From Planctomycetota bacterium (lineage in GTDB: Bacteria > Planctomycetota > UBA8742 > SKZP01 > JAIOTL01), in contig JAIOTL010000294.1 of assembly GCA_021106775.1 (NCBI GenBank), forward strand, positions 1 to 9,519: a DNA stretch of 9,519 nt. The letters are read 5' to 3'. A program made the translations under genes and the position numbers. Positions 1-6,444 of the stretch are shown here, one piece after another; positions within the stretch are counted from its first letter, which is position 1, and each line of letters starts with the position of its first letter. The notes beneath the pieces are model-generated. The model worked only from the letters and a program-made list of their open reading frames with translations. It searched no databases and had not been told where the DNA came from.

Positions 1-1
1 C

Positions 2-1138
2 GATGAGGCTGACCTAAATGATGATTGGCAATTAGACGAAACTGAAGCTGCGAATCTTAAAACCTTAAAACCACGTTCAAAGATTATTTGTAAAAGCAGT
101 GATGTGGTTGACCAAGTTCTTTTCAAATTTGATTGGAAAGCCGGCGATAGGTTTTACTGGGTGCCGTCAAGACTTGCTGACATAAGAATTTTACATTCTT
201 CACAAAATGCTAACAAATCCAAGGTTGACAATCTAATCAAAGAGAACCCGTTTGAATCAAAATTCAAAGAAGCGATGAATACGGGTGACCAAGGCAAAAT
301 CGCTTCTCAAGCATCAACAATCATCGATAAAATTCACATGCTTGAGCCTGAAACTAATAATCTTCCCTATTACTGGTATCGACCGAGATCTTATGCGATT
401 CAATATGATATTATGATACCAGTTGATGTTGCCATGGAACAATCGACCATTGGACGAGGTGGTGACTTGAGTTTCAGTAACCCGGAAAGAGAACAAGGTT
501 TCCAGCTTCATCTTGAAAAGGTTAGAAATATCATAGAAAGAAAGTTGAACTCAATTCTTGAGAAGACTCTTCCTCTTGAATTTACTTTTGAAATCAAGAC
601 GACTGAGCTGGTGGGTAAAATCAGCCCATTGAATCAACTTATTTCGAAACAACCTACACTTGATGAGGTTTCACTTAATCTTTTCAAAACAATTGCCATT
701 GCGATAAAGGTTGACTATATCGACCCCAAAATGGGTATTGTTTCTGGAAAATCACCTGATGGCAAAGATTTCAAAGTTCTTGTCAAGCCAGAATTCTTAA
801 AGTACTTAAGAAAAACAGTTCTCGATACGAAATTCGATTACCAGAAAAGCTTGACTGAAGAACCAGGTAGCGACGGCAGACGCACATTCCAGATTTACAG
901 TACCGGCAAGAACAAAGAAAGACTCGGTATCGTAAAAGCGACATATCTTGATTCCAACGGGATTAAGGACCATAAACTAATAAGCTGGATTAACGGTGAA
1001 GATGAAACCGTTAAAACACCAGAATCGCTTGGATTACGCCTGATTGAGCTTAACTTCAAACTTGACGAAACGTCAGATGAAAACAATATTAAGAGTATCA
1101 GGGATGCCGAAGTTATCGATTTGTTTCTTTATCAGTAA
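2..1138 (+). CDS. Unknown protein, C-terminal 378 codons (5' end outside window)
   Basis: The reading frame is open from the first bases of the window to a TAA at 1136-1138. It has no in-frame ATG upstream, and the GTG at 104 has no ribosome-binding site, so the gene almost certainly begins before the window and this is its C-terminal part. I do not recognise the family. The visible start is acidic (many D/E in the first 20 residues), like a linker. The rest is a soluble mixed alpha/beta protein with alternating hydrophobic residues, a Tyr/Trp-rich patch (PYYWYRPRSY), an amphipathic helix (LHLEKVRNIIERKLNSILEK) and a beta-rich C-terminus ending DLFLYQ. No membrane helix or catalytic motif is visible here. 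The next gene starts 25 bp downstream on the same strand, so the two are probably co-transcribed. By context it may be a component of the same envelope assembly, with an anchor upstream of the window; that is inference. Confidence 0.8.
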   Translation, partial: DEADLNDDWQLDETEAANLKTLKPRSKIICKSSDVVDQVLFKFDWKAGDRFYWVPSRLADIRILHSSQNANKSKVDNLIKENPFESKFKEAMNTGDQGKIASQASTIIDKIHMLEPETNNLPYYWYRPRSYAIQYDIMIPVDVAMEQSTIGRGGDLSFSNPEREQGFQLHLEKVRNIIERKLNSILEKTLPLEFTFEIKTTELVGKISPLNQLISKQPTLDEVSLNLFKTIAIAIKVDYIDPKMGIVSGKSPDGKDFKVLVKPEFLKYLRKTVLDTKFDYQKSLTEEPGSDGRRTFQIYSTGKNKERLGIVKATYLDSNGIKDHKLISWINGEDETVKTPESLGLRLIELNFKLDETSDENNIKSIRDAEVIDLFLYQ

Positions 1139-1163
1139 CATCAATAAACAATGAGGTGAATAA

Positions 1164-2858
1164 ATGGAATATGCAATTGTATTTTTAATAATATACGCCT
1201 ATCTGGCGTTCAGCTTTCAGACCATAGCTAAAAACTCTGGAACTGAAAATGCGATTCATGCATGGATACCCGTGCTGAATCTGATATTAATTGCCCGGAT
1301 ATCACAAAAGCCCGACTGGGTTGGAATTTTAATGTTGATTCCGGTTGTAAACTTTGTAGTGGGTATTTATCTGATGATTGAGATTATCAAAATCATGCAT
1401 AAGCCCGCTTGGTTAGGCATATTGTTGATGGTTCCGGGTCTTGGGTTAATAGTTCCAGGTATTGTTGCATTTTCGAAAGGCACAGCACCTGTTTCCAAGA
1501 ATATCGGCAATTTGATTATCTCAATGGTCGTGTCATCATTTTTTATCGCTGTTATCGCGTACATTATTCTGACATACGTACCTATCAACAATCTTGCAAA
1601 AAGTAACGAAGCATTCTCTCCTGATAAGATTAAAGGATTGGAAAAGAAGTTCAAAACAACACCCAAGACCATTGTAATTGAAAATTTGCGAACATATCAC
1701 GAGAACATTCGAAAAGAACGAGCAAAAATTGTTGCTATACTCAATCAATTTGACGTACCAAACGAGATGCGTTTTCCGGGAATGCAAGCTAGAGAAAGCG
1801 AAAAGAGTTTCAGCATAACCAATTTTAAGACCAAGATGAACGTTTATGTTGCAGCATTGAAGTCTTACTATCAATCGTTTATGCATAAACCTGCTGATAC
1901 AGACGAAGACAGCTTCAGTCCATCTGCGGTGAAATATGTTAAAGAACCTTTCGATGTGCTAAAACAGAAGCTTGATTCAACAGAGGACTGTCGGCTTGCA
2001 CTTAAAAAGTTTCTTATAATCACCGAGCTTGTTAATTCGATGAATACAAGCATCAATAAGCTTAAAGAGCTTGCTGAAGATGAAAACGCAACTCCTGAAC
2101 TCGCCAGATTTAAATCTCAGAAGCCTGTTTGTGCCATTGTCAGTCTGAAATTTCCTGAATTTAAGCTTGGAACAATAGAAAAGCTTCGTGATGAGAAGAG
2201 CATGGCGGGTATTGACAGCACAAGAATATACGCAACACTGCCGTTTAGCCTTGAGATAGTTCTCGAACCTGAGCTTTACTCGCTTTTCTACCGCAATATT
2301 GCTACACCAAAGGAATTGAATATTCAGCACAATAAGTTACAGGCGACAATTACCGAAGATGAAGACGAAAACGATAGGCTGACAAAGGAAATGGCATTGG
2401 TTGAATCACTTTTCAATATTGATGAAGAAAGTACAAAACTTGAAATTGCGGACACAGCGGTTCGAATGAAATATGGCATACGATACGATTTCCTCTCAGC
2501 AACAATGAAAATCACGGAAATGGTTGAAAAGATAGAAACACATCTACTTAGCGACAAGCAAACCCGTGCATTATATATCAAACATTTTCCGGAAATGATC
2601 GGAAAGGAACTTGCGAAACCGCTTCCTCCAAAGGGCAAGGATGCTAAGGACCATAAAGGTCGTTGGGAGAATTGTTACAAGGTTCAAGAAAAATTGAGCA
2701 AGCTTATTGCAGAAAACCAACTATTCAGACCTTCTTACTATGTAACAAAAATCAACGGTGCTGCGATTGACTTTACGCTTGATTCTTTCATCGACAGAAT
2801 CATGTACGAACAAAAAGTTGTATCCGGTGTTCTTGAGCCAACGAACCAGGAAGAATAA
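1164..2858 (+). CDS. Polytopic membrane protein: DUF5684-like N-terminus plus coiled coil and large soluble domain
   Basis: The ATG at 1164 has a strong Shine-Dalgarno (GAGGTGA, 1153-1159) and gives 564 aa. Residues 1-20 form a membrane helix. Residues about 25-105 carry the pattern I associate with DUF5684: AWIPVLNLILIARI, then KPDWVGILMLIPVVNFVVGIYL and KPAWLGILLMVPGLGLIVPGI, three further hydrophobic segments. Another helix lies at about 113-140. A charged, probably coiled-coil stretch follows at about 155-195, then a long soluble region to the end. Two strand-rich patches there (PVCAIVSLKFPEFKLG at 321-336 and YATLPFSLEIVLEP at 356-369) flank helices. One helix followed by a coiled coil and an alpha/beta domain is reminiscent of PilO/Amuc_1100-type pilus accessory proteins, but I see no diagnostic motif, so this is only a hypothesis. 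Start and membrane topology are well supported; function is unknown. It lies between the truncated upstream gene (25 bp) and the fibronectin-like gene (105 bp). Confidence 0.85.
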   Translation: MEYAIVFLIIYAYLAFSFQTIAKNSGTENAIHAWIPVLNLILIARISQKPDWVGILMLIPVVNFVVGIYLMIEIIKIMHKPAWLGILLMVPGLGLIVPGIVAFSKGTAPVSKNIGNLIISMVVSSFFIAVIAYIILTYVPINNLAKSNEAFSPDKIKGLEKKFKTTPKTIVIENLRTYHENIRKERAKIVAILNQFDVPNEMRFPGMQARESEKSFSITNFKTKMNVYVAALKSYYQSFMHKPADTDEDSFSPSAVKYVKEPFDVLKQKLDSTEDCRLALKKFLIITELVNSMNTSINKLKELAEDENATPELARFKSQKPVCAIVSLKFPEFKLGTIEKLRDEKSMAGIDSTRIYATLPFSLEIVLEPELYSLFYRNIATPKELNIQHNKLQATITEDEDENDRLTKEMALVESLFNIDEESTKLEIADTAVRMKYGIRYDFLSATMKITEMVEKIETHLLSDKQTRALYIKHFPEMIGKELAKPLPPKGKDAKDHKGRWENCYKVQEKLSKLIAENQLFRPSYYVTKINGAAIDFTLDSFIDRIMYEQKVVSGVLEPTNQEE

Positions 2859-2865
2859 GATTTTG

Positions 2866-2897
2866 ACCCTAACCGAAAATCCTGAAAGCATTAGGGT
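2866..2897 (+). other. Inverted repeat between the two operon genes
   Basis: ACCCTAA at 2866-2872 is the exact reverse complement of TTAGGGT at 2891-2897, with 18 nt between. It lies 8 nt after the stop codon of the DUF5684-like gene. No T-run follows the right arm, so it is not a standard intrinsic terminator. It could be an mRNA-stabilising or processing hairpin within the operon transcript, or a protein-binding site. Confidence 0.35.
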
Positions 2898-2917
2898 GAA
2901 GTAATCGTTGATTGTTT

Positions 2918-2934
2918 CTGAAAAATGTTTTCAG
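2918..2934 (+). other. Small palindrome around an unused ATG
   Basis: CTGAAAA (2918-2924) and TTTTCAG (2928-2934) are perfect reverse complements separated only by ATG (2925-2927). That ATG is in frame with the downstream gene but has no Shine-Dalgarno, and in RNA it would sit in the hairpin loop. It may help direct initiation to the ATG at 2964. The 3-nt loop and A/T-rich arms make chance occurrence possible. Confidence 0.3.
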
Positions 2935-2951
2935 CAGAAAAAACAAAGAAT

Positions 2952-2957
2952 AAGGAG
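2952..2957 (+). promoter_or_regulatory. Ribosome-binding site deciding the start at 2964
   Basis: AAGGAG lies 6 nt upstream of the ATG at 2964. The other in-frame ATG, at 2925, has no comparable site, so translation should start at 2964, giving a protein 13 residues shorter than the longest open frame. Confidence 0.75.
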
Positions 2958-2963
2958 AATATA

Positions 2964-4970
2964 ATGGGTAAAACAGCGGCTTCCGCAGAATCGAAAAAAG
3001 GAAAGCAGAAATTCATACAAATCTCGGATATTTTGATAATTATTATGTTCTGTCTGGGTTTGTTGTCTTTCATTGTAATTACCGTGATGCAAACAAAAGG
3101 CATTCCTAATCCCGATGATTTTCTTACTGAAATAAACAAGATGATAACCGGGCTAAAGGGTGATGCAATCTCTGCACCAAAGTTAGAACATAATTCTGAG
3201 ATGATTGTTTCTAGAGTAGAAGCAAACAGTTACTTTACTAGAGATGGTTTTGATCTTTCAAATGAAATCATCCCAGCTAAAGCTGTCTTAATTGACCCCA
3301 ACATTATAATTAAAATCCCGTCGCCAGGCGAAGAAACATCACCTGTTGCGAATATTAAGGTTATCCCAACTGGAACTTCAAAAGGAAATATCAACATTGA
3401 ATGGACTCCTGCAATAAATGAAGCCTGCAAGTATTATAAAATCAGGTGGTGGCGCATGGAGAGCTTTGTTGAAGGTGAAGATTTTACCGACATTGAGGTT
3501 CGAAACAACAAGCCTTTGAATTCTGATAATAGTGAAGGTGAACACGAATTGAGCTTTAAGATTAAAACCTATCGCATTTCTGATGTAACTCCCAATGTGA
3601 AATACTTAATCGATATTCAGTCATTGGATATTGACCATGAACCATGTACATATCAGGAAGCTCTTGAGAACGCTTATCTTGCAGATGTTTTTTCACCCGG
3701 TCAGGAAAAGGCAATGCCAAGACCGATGAACTTTAAGATTGAAAAAGCTACGCTTGCTGGCGTCGAACTTAGGTGGGATACTATTGACAAAGTGCTAAGA
3801 CAAGACAGAGCCATTTCATATCCAAACACTGATACAATTAAAGTTGTGATTTTCAGATGGAAAAACAGCAACACTGACGAGATGGAACTTTTGAATCCAG
3901 CAACCGAGGATAATCCTTTCGGAACAATGTTTGACAGATACCAAGACGATTCAATTGAGCCTGACATACCGTACAATTACGGAATTCAGTATTATCATAT
4001 CGAAAGTTATCCTGACTGGGACAACAAGGAAATCAATTATCTGTATGATGAATTGCTTGAGCTTAGAATTCAGGACGTTAATCCGCGAAACGGCAATGCT
4101 ATTTTTGAGGATAACAAACCTGTTTGGATTACTCGTAAGGTTTATGCTTCTAAGCTTATAAAGCTTGAAAAAGCCATCGAACTCAAGGACAGACCGGTTG
4201 TTGAGGTTAAATCGATTAATGGTTATGTAAACCCGGATAACACGGACTCGAAAGCGAAAATTCATCTTACCGTTTATAAGAGTTTACCGATTCCTGAAGA
4301 CCCGACACAATCGAAATTCGTAAGAGTTAAGGTTGAGCATGTTGTCCACTACGACGAAATAATCAAGGGACAAACCAATAAACCTCTCGAAATTGATGGA
4401 ATAACGTTTGATAAAACAAGCAAATACTGGAAACTCTTGCGCGACAAGAACATTACAATTGAATACGAGACATCGCTTAAGATAGTTGGAATTCACAGCA
4501 TCGAATACAAATACGAAAAAGGAAGCACAGATACTGTAATGTATCTTGAAGTGAAAAACATACATCCTGATTTTGATGATAATTGGTCCTTTAAGCTTTA
4601 TCGTAAAAAAGACATAAATGATGCCAAGTTAATCAGGGAAGCAGAGGAAAATGGTGAATCCAAACTTAATGAAAACGGCTTGAGAAAGAAAGCGCTTATC
4701 CCGAATAAACCTGAAGACAGACAATGCGGACCAAACAAAGACGAACGTAAAGAGCTTTTGAAAAAGATTAGAGATTTTGCGAAGAAACACGGTCAAAGTA
4801 AAAGATGGTACAATGACTATCCGTTCAAGTTTACAAGGTCTTTTGAGGATTTATTGTGGGAGTTCTCAATTGAGAACGAAATCAGGTTCTATCCTCGTTA
4901 TTACATCAAGGAATTCCCGATTCTGGAAGAGTTTGACCAGTTGAGAAAGCTTGTCAAAGAGTTCAGATAA
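2964..4970 (+). CDS. Single-pass membrane protein with fibronectin type III-like domains
   Basis: From the ATG at 2964 the product has 668 aa. It opens with a short basic cytoplasmic segment (KKGKQK at 11-16) and one membrane helix at about 21-42 with no signal-peptidase site, so it is probably an inner-membrane anchor with a large periplasmic part. Two fibronectin-III-like domains are suggested. The first, at about 130-245, has NINIEWTPA, a strand YYKIRWWRM and the closing pattern VTPNVKYLIDIQSLD. The second, at about 253-400, has GVELRWD, KVVIFRW and the typical loop-strand DDSIEPDIPYNYGIQYY. A beta-rich segment at about 410-550 follows, then a basic, helical, aromatic-rich C-terminus (585-668). 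The exact family is not recognised. It is the last gene of the left-hand set, with a terminator just downstream. Fibronectin-III domains usually mediate protein-protein or surface contacts, so a structural or adaptor role is plausible but inferred. Confidence 0.85.
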   Translation: MGKTAASAESKKGKQKFIQISDILIIIMFCLGLLSFIVITVMQTKGIPNPDDFLTEINKMITGLKGDAISAPKLEHNSEMIVSRVEANSYFTRDGFDLSNEIIPAKAVLIDPNIIIKIPSPGEETSPVANIKVIPTGTSKGNINIEWTPAINEACKYYKIRWWRMESFVEGEDFTDIEVRNNKPLNSDNSEGEHELSFKIKTYRISDVTPNVKYLIDIQSLDIDHEPCTYQEALENAYLADVFSPGQEKAMPRPMNFKIEKATLAGVELRWDTIDKVLRQDRAISYPNTDTIKVVIFRWKNSNTDEMELLNPATEDNPFGTMFDRYQDDSIEPDIPYNYGIQYYHIESYPDWDNKEINYLYDELLELRIQDVNPRNGNAIFEDNKPVWITRKVYASKLIKLEKAIELKDRPVVEVKSINGYVNPDNTDSKAKIHLTVYKSLPIPEDPTQSKFVRVKVEHVVHYDEIIKGQTNKPLEIDGITFDKTSKYWKLLRDKNITIEYETSLKIVGIHSIEYKYEKGSTDTVMYLEVKNIHPDFDDNWSFKLYRKKDINDAKLIREAEENGESKLNENGLRKKALIPNKPEDRQCGPNKDERKELLKKIRDFAKKHGQSKRWYNDYPFKFTRSFEDLLWEFSIENEIRFYPRYYIKEFPILEEFDQLRKLVKEFR

Positions 4971-4990
4971 TAAATTCGACATAAATTTAC

Positions 4991-5018
4991 AAAGGCACGG
5001 AGAATTCTGTGCCTTTTT
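4991..5018 (+). terminator. Intrinsic terminator after the left-hand operon
   Basis: AAAGGCAC (4991-4998) pairs with GTGCCTTT (5009-5016), an 8-bp stem around a 10-nt loop, and the T-run continues to 5018. It begins 20 nt after the stop codon at 4970. It should end transcription of the three-gene set and separate it from the isomerase gene. Confidence 0.85.
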
Positions 5019-5051
5019 GTGTGAAACAGTAGATTGTTACCGGTATATTTC

Positions 5052-5057
5052 TATAAT
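5052..5057 (+). promoter_or_regulatory. Candidate -10 element for the isomerase gene
   Basis: A perfect TATAAT lies between the terminator and the first 28-nt repeat. I see no good -35 at 16-18 bp: the TTGTTA at 5034-5039 is only 12 bp away. If used, the transcript would start near 5064 and include both repeats in an untranslated leader of roughly 140 nt. Confidence 0.3.
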
Positions 5058-5083
5058 CGCAATTCTAATCGTGGGTCGACAGT

Positions 5084-5111
5084 GTCGTAAACTTAAACAG
5101 TCGAGGATTGA
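5084..5111 (+). repeat. 28-nt direct repeat, copy 1
   Basis: This copy matches 5179-5206 at 26 of 28 positions; the differences are at 5086/5181 (C/T) and 5100/5195 (G/A). The shared core includes GTAAACTTAAACA and TCGAGGATTGA. The left end overlaps a palindrome, CGACA-G-TGTCG (5077-5087), which copy 2 lacks. The right end runs directly into the hairpin at 5111-5128. Confidence 0.85.
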
Positions 5112-5128
5112 CAGGTAAACCTGTTTTT
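5111..5128 (+). terminator. Possible small terminator or attenuator hairpin in the kdsD leader
   Basis: ACAGGT (5111-5116) and ACCTGT (5119-5124) are reverse complements, followed by T to 5128. With a realistic 4-nt loop the stem is 5 bp, which is weak for a terminator. Its place between the two repeats and upstream of the isomerase gene makes a regulatory role conceivable. It could instead be an operator-like palindrome. Confidence 0.3.
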
Positions 5129-5178
5129 ACTCGCTATATTGTCAGTAGGACTCAAGAGTTGTTTGACCTAATGAAGAC

Positions 5179-5206
5179 GTTGTAAACTTAAACAATCGAG
5201 GATTGA
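5179..5206 (+). repeat. 28-nt direct repeat, copy 2, abutting the kdsD start
   Basis: Second copy of the 28-nt sequence, 95 bp downstream of the first, ending at the base immediately before the ATG at 5207. Its GAGG (5198-5201 region) serves as the likely Shine-Dalgarno of the isomerase gene, so the repeat includes the translation initiation region. Confidence 0.85.
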
Positions 5207-6166
5207 ATGAAGGAATTTGGGAAAGAAGTAATTAACGCTGAGATTGATGCCCTAAAGCAGGTTGCAGATACGCTTGATGAGAGCTTTGACAGAGCAGTTG
5301 ATGCAGTTTTGAAGTGTTCCGGCAACGTTATAATTTCTGGTGTTGGCAAACCCTGGTTTATCGCACAGAAGATAAGTGCGACGCTCGCGAGCACGGGTAC
5401 GCTCTCGTTTCCACTTCATCCCGCAGATGCTTTGCACGGAGATATCGGCAGAATTAGGCATGATGATGTTATCGTAATTCTTTCGAATTCGGGTTCAAGC
5501 GACGAAATAACGCGCATGATACCGGTGATTAAGCAGTTTGGAGCAATTATGATTGCCATAACGAGCAAGCTTGACTCACCTCTTGGCATGAAGTCGGACA
5601 TCGTGCTGAACCTCGGAAACATTCACGAAGCATGTCCTTTGGGTCTTGCGCCGTCCGCCTCATCAACGGCATTGCTTGCACTTGGGGACGCTCTTGCGCT
5701 TGCAGTATTGAAAGCCCGGAATTTTACGAAGGAAGATTATGCTAAATATCACCCAGCAGGTGCGCTTGGCAGAAAACTCATGCTGGTTGGTGAAATTATG
5801 CGCGATGAGATTAGGACGCCGATTTTGAAGGAGAATGTGCTGGCAAAGGACGCAATCGGCGAAATCACCAGACTTCGTGCTGGTGCTGCATATATCGTTT
5901 CCGAAACTGGCTCGCTTATAGGGATTTTCACTGATGGTGATTTAAGGCGGAATCTGCAGGCAGGTACAGAATTTCTCAGCAAGCAGATTTGCGAATTATT
6001 AACCAAAAACCCGCAGGTAATTTCGCCTGACGCCCTTATTTCTGAAGCATTGAAAACCATGAAAAAATTCAGAATCGATGAAATTCCGGTTGTGAATTCG
6101 CAGGGAATTTTACTCGGACATATCGACGTTCAGGACATTCTCGACCTCGGTCTTGCACTTGATTAG
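5207..6166 (+). CDS. kdsD: D-arabinose 5-phosphate isomerase (KdsD/KpsF/GutQ family)
   Basis: The 319-aa product matches the usual length and order: an N-terminal SIS sugar-isomerase domain (about 30-185) and a pair of CBS domains (about 195-319). The family interconverts D-ribulose 5-phosphate and D-arabinose 5-phosphate in the cytoplasm, the first step towards Kdo for lipopolysaccharide or capsule. Visible signatures are ATLASTGTLSFPLHPADALHGDIG, broken here as ATLASTG (58-64) and HPADALHGD (71-79), then SNSGSSDEI (93-101), HEACPLGLAPSASS (140-153) and YHPAGALGRK (181-190). The residues equivalent to the E. coli KdsD active-site set K59, E111, E152 and H193 are present as K48, E100, E141 and H182. 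The CBS part shows GIFTDGDLRR (239-248) and DEIPVV (291-296). An oddity is GVGKPWF where GKSGH is usual. The start follows a GAGG within repeat copy 2. It is convergent with xseB, 14 bp away. KpsF or GutQ paralogues cannot be excluded by sequence alone. Confidence 0.93.
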   Translation: MKEFGKEVINAEIDALKQVADTLDESFDRAVDAVLKCSGNVIISGVGKPWFIAQKISATLASTGTLSFPLHPADALHGDIGRIRHDDVIVILSNSGSSDEITRMIPVIKQFGAIMIAITSKLDSPLGMKSDIVLNLGNIHEACPLGLAPSASSTALLALGDALALAVLKARNFTKEDYAKYHPAGALGRKLMLVGEIMRDEIRTPILKENVLAKDAIGEITRLRAGAAYIVSETGSLIGIFTDGDLRRNLQAGTEFLSKQICELLTKNPQVISPDALISEALKTMKKFRIDEIPVVNSQGILLGHIDVQDILDLGLALD

Positions 6167-6180
6167 GCAATAATCGTTAA

Positions 6181-6435
6181 TCAATCATCAGCATCGGGTT
6201 CAATAGGCACACGTTTTAATTCTGTTCCGATGCTAATGAGTTTCTCGACTTTTTTCTCCGCTTTGTGCAATAAACCTTCGCAAGCCTTCGAAACTTTTAT
6301 GCCTTCTTCGTATAGAGTGATTGATTCATCAAGCTCAAGCTGACCTTCCTCGAGTTTTCCCACAATATCCTCAAGCCTGCTCACCAAATTCTCGAATTTC
6401 TGTTCCTTGTTATTATTGTCAGCATTATTGCTCAT
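6181..6435 (-). CDS. xseB: Exodeoxyribonuclease VII small subunit
   Basis: The 84-aa product has the family length and its hallmark helical hairpin. FENLVSRLEDIVGKLEEG at 14-31 and LELDESITLYEEGIKVSKAC at 33-52 are followed by a charged helix (AEKKVEKLI, 59-67). XseB subunits bind the large catalytic subunit XseA and form the enzyme that degrades single-stranded DNA to oligonucleotides in the cytoplasm. The ATG at 6435-6433 lies 9 nt after the TGA of the upstream membrane-protein gene; the intervening GAGGA (6440-6444) is its ribosome-binding site, so the two are translated from one transcript. xseA, often a neighbour of xseB, is not in this window. The N-terminus (NNADNNNK) and C-terminus (acidic EPDADD) are low-complexity tails outside the conserved core. 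Confidence 0.92.
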   Translation of the reverse strand: MSNNADNNNKEQKFENLVSRLEDIVGKLEEGQLELDESITLYEEGIKVSKACEGLLHKAEKKVEKLISIGTELKRVPIEPDADD

Positions 6436-6444
6436 GCGTTCCTC

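Noticed and set aside
104..1138. GTG at 104 as the start of the first gene
   Set aside because: No Shine-Dalgarno precedes it and the frame stays open to the window edge, so it is only the first start-like codon in a truncated gene.
2925..2963. Upstream ATG for the fibronectin-like protein
   Set aside because: It lacks a ribosome-binding site and sits in a palindrome; the ATG at 2964 has AAGGAG at good spacing.
5108..5140. TTGACA (5108-5113) with TATATT (5135-5140) as a promoter
   Set aside because: The spacing is 21 bp, too long for a standard sigma-70 promoter, and the -35 overlaps the repeat-hairpin junction.
5084..5206. The two 28-nt repeats as a CRISPR remnant
   Set aside because: Only two copies, a 67-nt gap that contains its own hairpin, and no cas gene in view; copy 2 also serves as the kdsD ribosome-binding region.
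5069..5210. Short leader peptides in the kdsD upstream region
   Set aside because: Open frames of about 38 and 15 codons run through repeat copy 1, and a 4-codon ATG frame lies at 5171, but none combines a credible start with a properly spaced ribosome-binding site. The similar peptides read from the two repeats simply follow from the DNA identity.
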